The notes below the pieces were generated by a model. The model worked only from the letters and a program-made list of their open reading frames with translations, did not search any database and had not been told where the DNA came from. The position numbers and the translations under genes were made by a program. A stretch of DNA of 64,000 bases from Paraburkholderia hospita (GTDB lineage: Bacteria; Pseudomonadota; Gammaproteobacteria; Burkholderiales; Burkholderiaceae): positions 1,178,001-1,242,000 of the forward strand of contig NZ_CP026106.1 of the NCBI RefSeq assembly GCF_002902965.1, written 5' to 3'. Positions 8,534 to 17,437 of this stretch are shown piece by piece. Every line of letters starts with the position of its first letter. Position 1 is the stretch's first letter.

Positions 8534-9406
8534 TCAATAGACTAGCGTGCCGAGGTTGACGCTTCCCGTGCGGTCTCTCGAAGCCAGCACCTTTTCCGTT
8601 CCGTCCTTTCGCACCCGCACCTCGATACGCGAGGAGGGCGCGGTCAGCCCTGAGAATCGGAAGTCGCCGAAATGGTCGGTCCTTGTCGTGGATTCGCGTC
8701 CATCGGAGGCGTCACGCAGGACAACTTCGGCGCCCGCCAGATTGCGCAGTTGACCACCACCCACGTCTTCGCAGACGTTGCCTGCCACCAGATGACTGAG
8801 TGCATCGTCCAGATTCTTGTAGAAGACGCGCGGCCTGGTGCCGAGTTCGGGGCGCATGACTGACAGGTGCTCTTTCTCGACTATTTCCGCCAATTGGGCG
8901 TCCGCGACGTTCAACGCACGGATCGCCTTGGTGGGGCAGGCTTGTGTGCAGCGCGGCTCTTTCCAGCCGGCGTCGAGCAGGTGAGCGTCGAAGTTCCAGT
9001 TCTGTGGCACCTGTTCCTGTTCATTCCATTCGATCATGCCGTAAGGGCATGACCGGACCAGATCGCGCCGGCCATGCGACTTGACCGGGTCGATCACGAC
9101 GACGCCGTCCGGACGCTTGTAGATCGCGCCGTCCGATGCCGCTTTGACGCAGGGTGCGTTGTCACAGTGATTGCAGGTCTTCGGGATATAGGTGACATCG
9201 ACGAGCGAACCCTCTCCGCGAACGTGACGTTCGATCCGGATCGTTTCCAGGCCTTCCGGCGGATGAGGCGCGGAATAACCCGGAAAGGCGTTGCCGCTGT
9301 ACTCGTCCTTGGTCGCGAGGACGCAGTTTCTGCAATTGATGCAGAGTGAAACATCAACGACCAGCGCCCAGCCGCTCACGCTGCCTTCTCGAGATTTGAG
9401 TCCCAT
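8534..9406 (-). CDS. Iron-sulfur small subunit of a transhydroxylase/resorcinol hydroxylase-type molybdenum enzyme
   Basis: A 290-residue electron-transfer subunit with ferredoxin-like domains followed by a beta-sandwich (from about residue 225, with FGDFRFSGL). This is the architecture of the pyrogallol-phloroglucinol transhydroxylase beta subunit. Cysteines visible are C22, C25, C28, then C78, C81, C86, then C120 (SCPYG), C153 and C157. Where the transhydroxylase beta subunit, as I recall it, has a CxxC pair before AHLLD, this protein has NWNFDAHLLD, so a cluster may be lost or altered. The ATG at 9406 follows GGAGGTGGAAAA and lies inside the end of the large-subunit gene (31-nt overlap), implying translational coupling. 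Confidence 0.8.
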   Translation of the reverse strand: MGLKSREGSVSGWALVVDVSLCINCRNCVLATKDEYSGNAFPGYSAPHPPEGLETIRIERHVRGEGSLVDVTYIPKTCNHCDNAPCVKAASDGAIYKRPDGVVVIDPVKSHGRRDLVRSCPYGMIEWNEQEQVPQNWNFDAHLLDAGWKEPRCTQACPTKAIRALNVADAQLAEIVEKEHLSVMRPELGTRPRVFYKNLDDALSHLVAGNVCEDVGGGQLRNLAGAEVVLRDASDGRESTTRTDHFGDFRFSGLTAPSSRIEVRVRKDGTEKVLASRDRTGSVNLGTLVY

Positions 9407-12333
9407 TTTTCCACCTCCACCCAGCAAGTGTTGGGCATGATCCCGTCCGCGGTCGGACTCATTTTTCCACCTGGCGTCAGAAGATTGAGACAACCTCCCC
9501 GATCGACCAGGCCCATCGACGTCTCGATCAGGTCGAGCTCGGCACACGACTCGTTGCCGCGTGTCACGCCCGCCTTGACGAGCTGAGAAACGTCCACCGC
9601 ACAGATGACTGACGCCTGCGCGTTGTAGACCCGAACCAGATCGCCACGCTGCAGGCCTCGAGTCTGCGCATCTTTGGAGTTCAATCGCAGCACCCAGTAT
9701 CGATACCCGTCGACCTCCATCCGATGTTCGTCGATCGTGCTGACGTGACTGTTCTTCCCATCCGCATGCGTATGGAAGCTGTAGACGGGATGGTTGGTCA
9801 CGAGTTGCAGCGGAAACGGTTGTTTCGCGGCGCTAGCGCGGTTCATGTAGCGGTTGACGGCCGGCCTCGCAGGATCAAGCTGTTCGATACGACGCAGGCT
9901 CGACGGCACGAACTCGAACTTGCCCGACTGCGTGGGCAGCCCCTCGCCGAAGCCGAGCGAATACGTGCCGGGTAGCGGATTCGGTTCCGGCAGATCCTTC
10001 GGACGGCCTTCCGCAAACCAGCGCATGTCGACAGACGGCTGGTCGTCGTCCTTCGGTGGAGGCACGACGTGATAGCCCTTTTTCAGGAACTTCTTCCAGG
10101 TGGTCTGCCTGGGCAAGTCGGTAGAATTGAACATCCGCTCGCACCAGGCCAATTCGGAGCACCCGCCTTCCGAGTACATCCCGCCGTATCCAAGCCTGAG
10201 CATGATATCCAGAAAGATCTGATAGTCCGACTTCGATTCGCCGAGGGGCTCGATGCATTTGTGCTGCATGGTCACCACACGGTGATTGAGCTGGGTCTGC
10301 GCATGCTGGATGTAGCCACCACAATTCGCCCATTCGGAGATGTCGTCACGTTCGAGCGCGGTGCACGCAGGCAGAATAATGTCTGCGAACTGGGCCTCGT
10401 TCTCCATCCAGATCGACTGGTTGACGATAAATTCGAGCGATGAATGACGATACGCTTCAACGAGCCTGTTCGATCCCGGCGTCGTGCCGAACGATGACGA
10501 GCCGTAGCGGTACAGCATGTGGATGCGGGAAAGGCCCGGCCTCGGATACGAGTATTCGGCAAATTGCCCCTCGGTCGAGAAGCCGTCCCACGCGTAGCCT
10601 TGCGCGTGTCCCTCCACGATGGCTTCGGCAAGCCGTTGCCGGGGGACGGCCTGCTTCACCGGGTTGATCGTGATAATGTGAGGCATGCGGCAGTAGTTAT
10701 TGGCCGCGCTCGCCGTGTTGTTCAGATCACCGGAAATTCCGCCCTCGGCGTAGCCAGGAAAGTAAAAATTGAGGTCCTGCGGCGCGCCGATCTGCAAATT
10801 GCCGAAGTTAATTCCCGGTTTTCCCCATCCCTGCATCGCCATCATCATGACGACGCTTCGCGCCCATTGAGCACCCGTCTCGGTGCGGCATGCGCCACCG
10901 AAGCCTGCGCCCAGGCCGCCGGCCGCGAGATACGTCTTCTTCGACGCCCACAACTGCGCGAGACTGCGGACATCCTTGGCGGGCACACCGGTTTCGGCCT
11001 CTTGCCACTCCGGCGTCTTCGGTACGCCGTCCTCTTTGCCGAGAACGTAGGCACGCCATTCGTCGAAGCCGGTCGTCTTCGATTCCACGTATTCCTTATC
11101 GTAGCTGCCGCTGGTCATCCATTCATGCATGATCGCGATCGCGAGCGCCGAGTCGGTACCCGGCTTGATCGGCAGCCATTTCCCGCCCAGGAACTGAGCG
11201 GAGTGCGTCAGATAGGGATCGATATGCACGAACTCGATGCCGAGCTGCTTGGCCCACAGCCGGCGCTCGGTGCCTTCGAATCCGCCATAGACACCACTGG
11301 TCGATTCGGGATCGCTCGACCAGAACACGATCACCTCGGCATGCTGAAGGCAGTCCTCGGTCGTGCCGTAAAAGCTCGGCGTGCCCAGCCGCAGGCTATT
11401 GCCGTAGTGATGCATCGCCCCCCAGTACCATCCTTCCCAGCTGATCGGACTTGGTTCGACGCGGGTGTGTCCAATCAGGTTGCCGAAGCGCAGCAGCGCG
11501 CTCAGGTAGTAGTTGATGTTCCCCCACTGGTGATGCGCGCCCGTGACGATGGCGACGGCCCCGGGGCCGTAGTCCTGCTTCATCCGGCGGATTTCTCCAG
11601 CGACGATATCGAGCGCTTCGTCCCAGCTGATGCGTTCATAGCCCGAGATCCCGCGATTCTGAACATTGCGTTCGCCATTGGGATCAAAGTCGACGCGCTT
11701 CATCGGATAGAGGAGGCGCTTCTCGGAGTACACGAGCGATTTGAGGGAGAGCGCGTGCGGACTGACCGTCGCGCGCCGCGCCGGTGAAAACCGGCGACCT
11801 CTCGCCGTGATACTCCAGCTCGGCCCGTCGTCCTCTTCGAGATCGATGGGCGTGGTGCGGACGATCTTGTCGTCCTTGACGAAGACGAACACGGGTCCGC
11901 CATTGGTGAGCGTGACGTAACGCGTGGTTCCGTCCTTCATCGGCGTGCCCTTGCGCCACGCAGCCGTCTTCATCGTGTTGACGAGCTGGCCGAACCACAC
12001 GAGCTTCGGGTCGCTTCCTCCCTGCGTGATCTTGAAGTTCTTGAGCGCGTCGATCAGGAACGCATGATCGGTGTTCGGCGCGAGCATCTTGCGGGCGGTC
12101 GCCACGTCCATGAAGACAAGCTCGGCGTCGGGTTTGGGATTCACACCCCAGCTCCCCGACACAGTTCCGTTTCCGAAATGGAGTTGTCTCGAGAGGGTGT
12201 TGTCTCTGAGACGCAACTGGATGACTCCACTCCCTGTGGCGAGATGCGCGCGCATGGCCGGGAACTTGCGTGCTGCAATACGCAGCACGGTCGGCATGAG
12301 CCAGAGGATAAGTACGAGGATTTTTCGCTGCAT
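9376..12333 (-). CDS. Molybdopterin large subunit of transhydroxylase/resorcinol hydroxylase type with N-terminal SCP2-like domain
   Basis: A 985-residue molybdopterin guanine dinucleotide enzyme of the DMSO-reductase superfamily. From about residue 137 it follows the pyrogallol-phloroglucinol transhydroxylase alpha subunit closely: NGGPVFVFVKDDKIVR, YERISWDEALDIV, SWEGWYWGAMHHYG, VIVFWSSDPES, TYLAAGGLG and HTHADGKNSH are all recognisable. As in that family there is no N-terminal Fe-S cysteine motif. The reaction would move or add ring hydroxyls on trihydroxybenzenes or resorcinol. Residues 1-135 are extra: a hydrophobic segment (ILVLILWLMPTVL) and a region resembling an SCP2 sterol-carrier domain (LHFGNGTVSGSWGVNPKPDA, FKITQGG), suggesting membrane association. 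The exact start is uncertain. Confidence 0.85.
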   Translation of the reverse strand: MQRKILVLILWLMPTVLRIAARKFPAMRAHLATGSGVIQLRLRDNTLSRQLHFGNGTVSGSWGVNPKPDAELVFMDVATARKMLAPNTDHAFLIDALKNFKITQGGSDPKLVWFGQLVNTMKTAAWRKGTPMKDGTTRYVTLTNGGPVFVFVKDDKIVRTTPIDLEEDDGPSWSITARGRRFSPARRATVSPHALSLKSLVYSEKRLLYPMKRVDFDPNGERNVQNRGISGYERISWDEALDIVAGEIRRMKQDYGPGAVAIVTGAHHQWGNINYYLSALLRFGNLIGHTRVEPSPISWEGWYWGAMHHYGNSLRLGTPSFYGTTEDCLQHAEVIVFWSSDPESTSGVYGGFEGTERRLWAKQLGIEFVHIDPYLTHSAQFLGGKWLPIKPGTDSALAIAIMHEWMTSGSYDKEYVESKTTGFDEWRAYVLGKEDGVPKTPEWQEAETGVPAKDVRSLAQLWASKKTYLAAGGLGAGFGGACRTETGAQWARSVVMMMAMQGWGKPGINFGNLQIGAPQDLNFYFPGYAEGGISGDLNNTASAANNYCRMPHIITINPVKQAVPRQRLAEAIVEGHAQGYAWDGFSTEGQFAEYSYPRPGLSRIHMLYRYGSSSFGTTPGSNRLVEAYRHSSLEFIVNQSIWMENEAQFADIILPACTALERDDISEWANCGGYIQHAQTQLNHRVVTMQHKCIEPLGESKSDYQIFLDIMLRLGYGGMYSEGGCSELAWCERMFNSTDLPRQTTWKKFLKKGYHVVPPPKDDDQPSVDMRWFAEGRPKDLPEPNPLPGTYSLGFGEGLPTQSGKFEFVPSSLRRIEQLDPARPAVNRYMNRASAAKQPFPLQLVTNHPVYSFHTHADGKNSHVSTIDEHRMEVDGYRYWVLRLNSKDAQTRGLQRGDLVRVYNAQASVICAVDVSQLVKAGVTRGNESCAELDLIETSMGLVDRGGCLNLLTPGGKMSPTADGIMPNTCWVEVEKWDSNLEKAA

Positions 12334-12541
12334 GAGAATGTCGTCCCTGAGCAGAACTGCGCTTTGATTGGACCCTGCGACTGCCGGTCAGGCATCGGCC
12401 GATCAGCCGGCTACCTGTGTCTCCGTGTTTCCGGAACGATCCGGGACATCGATCCCGGTGGTTCTGAATTGCGCCCTGACCGATTCTGCGGAGGGGCGCG
12501 ACGCAGTGGTCGATCACGTTGTATGATCTTACCCACAACGT

Positions 12542-12561
12542 ATCATTTGTGTAGAAATGAT
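12542..12561. promoter_or_regulatory. Inverted repeat between molybdenum enzyme and marR
   Basis: ATCATTT and AAATGAT arms separated by 6 bp, downstream of the predicted molybdenum-enzyme promoter and upstream of marR. The position would let a bound regulator block transcription, so it is a candidate MarR operator. The region 12334-12700 has no gene. Confidence 0.45.
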
Positions 12562-12586
12562 TCCACAAAAAATAAATCGATATCGA

Positions 12587-12615
12587 ATGATATTGTTTGG
12601 TATAAATAATGTCAA
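12587..12615 (-). promoter_or_regulatory. Sigma70-like promoter of the molybdenum enzyme genes
   Basis: Minus-strand TTGACA (12610-12615), 17 bp, TATCAT (12587-12592). This is the best hexamer match of the four related promoters in the window. A perfect palindrome TCGATATCGA (12577-12586) abuts the -10 element and could be an operator. Confidence 0.6.
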
Positions 12616-12700
12616 GCGCCTGCATGATGGGGTGCCCTGAGTACCGGCTGTTCGTGGCCCGGAAATCTCCCCGTGCGCCCATAGATAAAGGAATGAGGAA

Positions 12701-13240
12701 ATGCCCAAGTCGAATCCCGGTGTCGCCAAGGCAACTTCGGATCGCGAGCCGCCAGGCGAGGCGGCCGCGAAGCTGTCGCCCGAACTTTTTGATGAGCGTG
12801 GCCGAACGGTGCCGTGGATGGCCAAAACGGTACGCCGGCTCTATGATGCACAGGGCCAGAAAATTCTCGATAGAGAAAACCTTGCCATTGCGTATTGGTA
12901 CTACCTGCGCGTACTCGCCGAGCGGGGCGAGTTGAATCAGCTCGAATTAAGTAAGCGAGTGGGGATTGCCTCGACGACCGCAGTGCCGGCACTCGACAAC
13001 CTGGAAAAACGCGGGCTGGTACAAAGAATTCGAGATCCTAAAGACAGGAGAAAGTATTACGTCAGTCTTAAGGACGAGGGAAGGCGCCTGGTCGACGACA
13101 TGTTGCCGCAGCTCTCGGAGATGTTTTCGGCCTCGCTCGACGGAATTTCTCCGCGGGACATGCAGGTGTTCTGGAAGGTCGCGCACCAGATCGAGAAAAA
13201 TCTGATCCGGATGTCCCAGGACGATACGACCTTGGATTGA
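12701..13240 (+). CDS. MarR family transcriptional regulator
   Basis: A 179-residue winged-helix regulator. After a charged N-terminal tail of about 40 residues, the MarR core shows LRVLAERGELNQLELSKRVG (helix-turn-helix entry), STTAVPALDNLEKRGLVQRI (recognition helix) and DPKDRRKYYVSLKDEGRRL (wing). MarR proteins usually repress neighbouring catabolic genes until a phenolic ligand binds. It is divergent from the molybdenum-enzyme operon, with inverted repeats in the shared region, so it is the natural candidate regulator of that operon and perhaps of the other related promoters. The start follows GAGGAA. Confidence 0.88.
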   Translation: MPKSNPGVAKATSDREPPGEAAAKLSPELFDERGRTVPWMAKTVRRLYDAQGQKILDRENLAIAYWYYLRVLAERGELNQLELSKRVGIASTTAVPALDNLEKRGLVQRIRDPKDRRKYYVSLKDEGRRLVDDMLPQLSEMFSASLDGISPRDMQVFWKVAHQIEKNLIRMSQDDTTLD

Positions 13241-13285
13241 CGGCTTCGAAAACGTCAGGCGCTGGCGGACACGGATTCAGGCGCA

Positions 13286-14272
13286 TCAGCCGGTATGGAC
13301 GAACGCGTCGCTGAAGAAGTCGTCTTCGGGCAAACCGGCCTTCACGAAGGTGTTGTGCGCGGCGCTCGTCATCGACGGATTGCCGCATGCGTACACTTCG
13401 TATCCCGCGAGCGAGCCGAAGTCTTCGAGCACCGCCTCGTGAACGAAGCCGCGCCGGCCCGTCCACGCCTCGTCGGCTTCGGACAGCACCGGCACGAACT
13501 TTACGCGGCCACTGTCGTGCCATTTCTGCGCGAGTGCCGCGAGATAGAGGTCTTCGGCGCGGCGCGCGCCCCAGTACAGATGCAGCGGCCGTTCGAGCCT
13601 GCGCTTGATGGCGTCCTCGACGATCGACTTCACCGGCGCGAACCCCGTGCCTGTCGCGAGCAACACGGCGGGCCTGTCCGACCCTTCGCGCAGCGTGAAC
13701 TCGCCGAACGGTAACTCGATGCGCAGCCTGTCGCCTTTCGCGATGCGGCCCAGCACGCCTTCGGAGAACCGGCCGCCGGGCACATGGCGCACGTGCAGCT
13801 GCACGCTGTCGCTTTCGTGCGGCGCATTCGCCATCGAATAGTTGCGCCGCGTACCGTCCTCCAGCTCGATCTGCAGATACTGGCCGGCACCGAACTTCGC
13901 ACGCACGCCCGCGGGCAGCCGCAACTGCAGGATGCTGACGTCGGCGGCCGGCTGAGTGATGCGGTACACGGAAGCATCGAGTGTTTTGCGCGCGACGGGG
14001 TCGCGCTTCTCGATGCGACGCGGCGCGATCGTCAGGTCCGTGTCGGGGCGCAGGCAGCACAGCAGCGTGCGCTCGGCCGGGCCCACCACGGCGCCCTGCA
14101 CCTGCGAACGTCCCCCGCCTGCCACGAGACGTCCTTCGCAGGACGCGCAGACGCCCTTGCGGCACGAGTACGGCACCGCATAGCCGGCGCGTTCGGCCGC
14201 GTCGAGCACGGTTTCGCCGGCCTCGCACGGGAAGGTGATGTCGCTGTCAGCGACGGAAATACGAAAATCCAT
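13286..14272 (-). CDS. Ring-hydroxylase ferredoxin-NAD(P)H reductase component
   Basis: A 328-residue electron-transfer flavoprotein. The N-terminal plant-type [2Fe-2S] domain has C37, C42, C45 (CRKGVCASC) and C73. An FAD domain follows (RNYSMANAP), then a NAD domain (LLATGTGFAPVKSIV). The length and order match the reductases of salicylate 5-hydroxylase-type systems (NagAa, 328 residues). It is last in the minus-strand operon alpha, beta, 58-residue protein, reductase, and would pass electrons from NAD(P)H to the oxygenase. No separate Rieske ferredoxin gene is present in the operon, so transfer may be direct or use a ferredoxin encoded elsewhere. Confidence 0.88.
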   Translation of the reverse strand: MDFRISVADSDITFPCEAGETVLDAAERAGYAVPYSCRKGVCASCEGRLVAGGGRSQVQGAVVGPAERTLLCCLRPDTDLTIAPRRIEKRDPVARKTLDASVYRITQPAADVSILQLRLPAGVRAKFGAGQYLQIELEDGTRRNYSMANAPHESDSVQLHVRHVPGGRFSEGVLGRIAKGDRLRIELPFGEFTLREGSDRPAVLLATGTGFAPVKSIVEDAIKRRLERPLHLYWGARRAEDLYLAALAQKWHDSGRVKFVPVLSEADEAWTGRRGFVHEAVLEDFGSLAGYEVYACGNPSMTSAAHNTFVKAGLPEDDFFSDAFVHTG

Positions 14273-14323
14273 GATATGACCTCGATGCGTTGTCAGCCGG
14301 TGTTGGGCGAAGTTCGGGGCGGA

Positions 14324-14500
14324 TCAGCCGGCAGGCGCCAGCATCGTGCCCGTCGTGACGAGGCCGCGCATGCCGGGCAGTGGCGCCGGGTTCGAGCGCC
14401 ATTCGCCCGTGGTGCCGAAACCGCAGCCGTGACCGGCGCTCGAATAGATCACGCCCAGCTCCATCGCGCGCGCCCCTCCGGGCAAGTTCACGGGCGTCAT
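14324..14500 (-). CDS. Small protein coupled to the ring hydroxylase
   Basis: A 58-codon frame whose ATG overlaps the stop codon of the oxygenase beta gene (ATGA at 14497-14500), a classical sign of coupled translation. The product is glycine-rich, with one histidine and one cysteine close together (SSAGHGCGFG), and has no signal or membrane segment. It sits where a ferredoxin gene is found in related operons, but shows no Rieske or plant-type ferredoxin motif. I recognise no family. It may be an accessory protein or the remnant of a longer gene. Confidence 0.45.
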   Translation of the reverse strand: MTPVNLPGGARAMELGVIYSSAGHGCGFGTTGEWRSNPAPLPGMRGLVTTGTMLAPAG

Positions 14501-14967
14501 AACGGCAACGCGAGCAGTGTGTCGATACGGGAGCTGTCGCACACGACGACGCGCTCGCGCAACCGCACGCCCGCCTCGTCGCGCACATACACGTCGCAAT
14601 AGCGGCCCGTCGCGAACAGGTCGGTGGTCCCGTCGCGCATGATGCGCGCGACCATGAACGAGGTTTCGCTGCGCGTCTCGGCGCCGTCGTCGCTGATCAC
14701 GTACGGCTGACCGAGCACATGGCGGTAGGCGTGCCGTTCATAGATATTGGCGTCGCGCAGCGACGCGACCCGGTCGACCAGCATCCCGTGCGAGGCCGCG
14801 TAGATCATGCTGCCCACGAGGCCGCGGCGATGGTTGTCGGCGGTCGTGACCCGGTACACGCATGACGTGGTGAAAAAGCCGGGCCACTGCCCGAGATCGC
14901 CGTCGTCGATGCAGCGCACGTATTCGGCCTGCGCGCGGGCGATCAGTTGATGGATGTCCTGCGTCAT
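14497..14967 (-). CDS. Aromatic-ring-hydroxylating dioxygenase beta subunit
   Basis: A 156-residue NTF2-fold small subunit of a Rieske oxygenase. Recognisable parts are the opening helix ending ARAQAEYVRCIDDGDLGQWP, RHVLGQPYV and FMVARIMRDGTTDLFATGRY. It shapes the alpha3beta3 hexamer. The ATG at 14967 lies 3 nt past the alpha-subunit stop; a TTG two codons earlier is possible. Its length is close to the small subunit of salicylate 5-hydroxylase (NagH, about 161 residues). Confidence 0.85.
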   Translation of the reverse strand: MTQDIHQLIARAQAEYVRCIDDGDLGQWPGFFTTSCVYRVTTADNHRRGLVGSMIYAASHGMLVDRVASLRDANIYERHAYRHVLGQPYVISDDGAETRSETSFMVARIMRDGTTDLFATGRYCDVYVRDEAGVRLRERVVVCDSSRIDTLLALPL

Positions 14968-14969
14968 CG

Positions 14970-16241
14970 TCAATATCCCATTGCGTTGCGGTAGGCCTTC
15001 CAGAAGCCGCGAATCGAGGCTTCCGTCACGCGGCTGGCGCTGCTGGTCGTGCCGTCGCCGCCCATCTCGATCACCGAGCGTGCGTCGCTTGCCCCGTCGA
15101 TGCCGCGCTGCACGAAGCCGCCCACGCAGCCGTCTTCCATCGAGACATAGCCGGCCGGCCCCACGAGATTCGCCTGACGCAGACGCATTTCCTGCAACTC
15201 GGGCGTATCCTCTTCGAAGCCGAGATAGATCCAGTTCAGTTCGGTCTGACGCGCGCCGCGCGGCAGGATCTGGCGCACCGCGATGGCGTTCTGGATCTGC
15301 TGCAGCACGAAGCCCGGAAACACCGAAAGAATCTGCAGCGTGATGCCGTCGCCAAACTCGTCGGTGCCCGCGAGCACCGACGTATCTTCGAGTTGGTGGC
15401 CGCTCTCCGAGCGGATGTTCTGACCCGCGTAGTCGTTTGTGGCTGCCTGCGTCGCCGCTTCAGCCGCGTGATCGACGGCTGAATAGCTGACGTGATGCCC
15501 GCCGCTGGGGTCGACGATGATGCCGCCGCGCTGCGACAGCTTGTTCAGCTGGAAGGTCGTGAAGAACAGATGCAGGATGCTGGCGTGATAGGAATCCTTG
15601 ACGTTCTCGAAATAAAGCTTCCAGTTGTTCGGCAGCATCTGCGTGAAGCGGCCGAGCACGACGGGCGTGCGGTTTTCGAGCACGCGCGCGACGCGTTCGA
15701 CGATCTCCTCGCCGAGGTATTCGTCGAGCGGCGGCACGTCGTCGGAGAAACTGCCGAACACGAGACCGTGCATCGTCGCCACGCGCAGCTTGCGCAAGCC
15801 GTGATCGCCAAGGCAGAAGCCTTCTTTCATGCCGCCCTGGCCGTTGATGCCATCCTGGAACGCGACGCCGAGCAGATCGCCTTGCAGGTTGTAGGTCCAG
15901 GCGTGGTAGACGCAGCTGAAGTCCTTCGCGTTGCCTTCGTCTTCCAGGCAAACCATCGCGCCACGATGCGCGCAGCGGTTTTCGAATGCATAGAGTTCGC
16001 CGTCCGCGTCACGCGTGACCACCACGGGCGCATCGCCGACGAACGTGCTGCGGAAGTCGCCCGGATTCGGCACTTCGGCTTCGAGGCACAGATAGCTCCA
16101 GTTCGGACCACGAAAGATCGCTTGCTGCTCGTCCGCATAGACTTCGTCGCTCTGAAACAGCGCATAGGGCACGCGCGTAACGCCCTCGGCGGGCCACTCG
16201 ATGCTGGCGCGGCGCGCCGGCTGGATGGGGATGATGTTCAA
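14970..16241 (-). CDS. Rieske ring-hydroxylating oxygenase alpha subunit (salicylate 5-hydroxylase-like)
   Basis: A 423-residue catalytic subunit. The Rieske cluster ligands are C90, H92, C110 and H113. The mononuclear iron site is in [13 protein letters not shown] (H219, H224, with D216 as the likely electron bridge). The length equals salicylate 5-hydroxylase NagG, and together with a 328-residue reductase this suggests ring hydroxylation of a salicylate- or anthranilate-type acid; the exact substrate cannot be read. The start was placed at a TTG preceded by ACGGAGTCAGCACC, because the longer ATG frame adds 43 residues that run into the regulator promoter region. A divergent IclR gene lies upstream. 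Confidence 0.85.
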   Translation of the reverse strand: MNIIPIQPARRASIEWPAEGVTRVPYALFQSDEVYADEQQAIFRGPNWSYLCLEAEVPNPGDFRSTFVGDAPVVVTRDADGELYAFENRCAHRGAMVCLEDEGNAKDFSCVYHAWTYNLQGDLLGVAFQDGINGQGGMKEGFCLGDHGLRKLRVATMHGLVFGSFSDDVPPLDEYLGEEIVERVARVLENRTPVVLGRFTQMLPNNWKLYFENVKDSYHASILHLFFTTFQLNKLSQRGGIIVDPSGGHHVSYSAVDHAAEAATQAATNDYAGQNIRSESGHQLEDTSVLAGTDEFGDGITLQILSVFPGFVLQQIQNAIAVRQILPRGARQTELNWIYLGFEEDTPELQEMRLRQANLVGPAGYVSMEDGCVGGFVQRGIDGASDARSVIEMGGDGTTSSASRVTEASIRGFWKAYRNAMGY

Positions 16242-16326
16242 GGTGCTGACTCCGTAGCAGGCATTTGCCAGATGCCGATTGCCGGGGACCGAGGCGGGAC
16301 TGTCGTTGACAAGCCTGCCGAGGTGT

Positions 16327-16356
16327 GTTCGAATATCGTACATTGTTCGATATGAG
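16327..16356. promoter_or_regulatory. Candidate IclR operator
   Basis: Two similar boxes in direct orientation, GTTCGAATATCG (16327-16338) and GTTCGATATGAG (16345-16356), 18 bp apart between the oxygenase operon and the IclR gene. Spaced boxes of about 10 bp are typical of PcaR/PcaU-type IclR regulators. Binding is inferred. Confidence 0.4.
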
Positions 16357-17194
16357 AACCAATATGACACCCACCAAAAGTCCTGTCAATACGGAGGACC
16401 GCACGTCGTCGCCCGTCGAGGACGATGCCGGGGCAAGCCATGCCCGCGCAAAGGAAGGCATGGCGGGGCTCGCCAAGGGCCTGGCGATCATCGAGGCGTT
16501 CGGCGCGAACACCACGCGCATGACCGTCTCGGATGCGGCGCATCTGGCTGACCTGAGCCGCCCCGCGGCGCGGCGCTGCCTGCTGACGCTCGTCGAGCTT
16601 GGCTATCTCGCGCACGACGGTAAGTTCTTCACGCCGTTGCCGCGTATGCTGCGGCTGGGCGGTGCTTACCTCAGCACGTCGTCGCTGCCGCAGATTGCGC
16701 AGCCGCTGCTGGCGAGTGCGCGCGACACGCTGCAGGAGTCCATCTCGCTGGCCGTGCTGGACGAGGGTTATGCGGTGTTCATCGCACGCGCCGAGGCGGT
16801 CCGTATCGTGTCGACGGGCGTGAAGCTCGGTGGCCGCCTGCCCGCCTATTGCTCGGCCACGGGACGCGTGCTGCTAGGCGGCCTGCCTGAACAGCAGGTG
16901 CGCGCGCACCTCGAAAGCGTCCCCATGAAGCGGTTCACCGATCGCACCGTGGCAAATCTCGACGGCGTGCTGAAGGCGATCCGGCGCGCGGCAGAGGACG
17001 GCTACGCGATCAGCGACGAGGAGCTGGAAATCGGCATGTCGGCGATGGCGGTGCCGGTGAGAAACAGCGCCGGGGAGATCGTGGCGGCGCTGAGCGTGAG
17101 CGTATTTTCAGGGCGCGTGAGCATCGAAACGTTGCGAGAAAACTTTCTGCCAACGCTGCGTGAAACGGCCGGGCGCGTGCAACGCTCGCTATAG
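16352..17194 (+). CDS. IclR family regulator (PcaR/PcaU type)
   Basis: A roughly 280-residue regulator. The N-terminal winged helix ([38 protein letters not shown]) is followed by the IclR effector domain with [15 protein letters not shown] and [14 protein letters not shown]. This layout is typical of PcaR/PobR-like regulators of aromatic degradation. It is divergent from the Rieske oxygenase operon and probably controls it. The start could be the ATG at 16352 or 16364; neither has a good ribosome site, and the first overlaps a putative operator box. Confidence 0.87.
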   Translation: MRTNMTPTKSPVNTEDRTSSPVEDDAGASHARAKEGMAGLAKGLAIIEAFGANTTRMTVSDAAHLADLSRPAARRCLLTLVELGYLAHDGKFFTPLPRMLRLGGAYLSTSSLPQIAQPLLASARDTLQESISLAVLDEGYAVFIARAEAVRIVSTGVKLGGRLPAYCSATGRVLLGGLPEQQVRAHLESVPMKRFTDRTVANLDGVLKAIRRAAEDGYAISDEELEIGMSAMAVPVRNSAGEIVAALSVSVFSGRVSIETLRENFLPTLRETAGRVQRSL

Positions 17195-17437
17195 GCCAAC
17201 TGGTATCCGCGCATCCGGCCGCGAGGTGTGCGCCCGACTAGCGGCGTTTCCTGACATAGGGTGCACGGCACTGAGATGCATTGGTGCCAGGCGGAACGAG
17301 CGCGGTGGCGACCTGCCAGGCAGTTAGCCCGACCGGATAGGGCCGCGGTGCAACGGCGATAAGTGATGGGTGGTCCAGACGCGCCTGTGTGCGCCGCCGG
17401 CTATTGAAAACTTCGGTCTCGCGAGAGAGGAGGACCG

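Noticed and set aside
10519..11787. 422-codon plus-strand frame
   Set aside because: Antisense shadow of the molybdenum large subunit.
11684..12682. 332-codon minus-strand frame overlapping the molybdenum gene start
   Set aside because: Out-of-frame shadow rich in arginine with no family; its upstream part crosses the promoter.
13068..14228. 386-codon minus-strand frame over the reductase
   Set aside because: Same-strand shadow of the reductase gene; low-complexity arginine/alanine composition.
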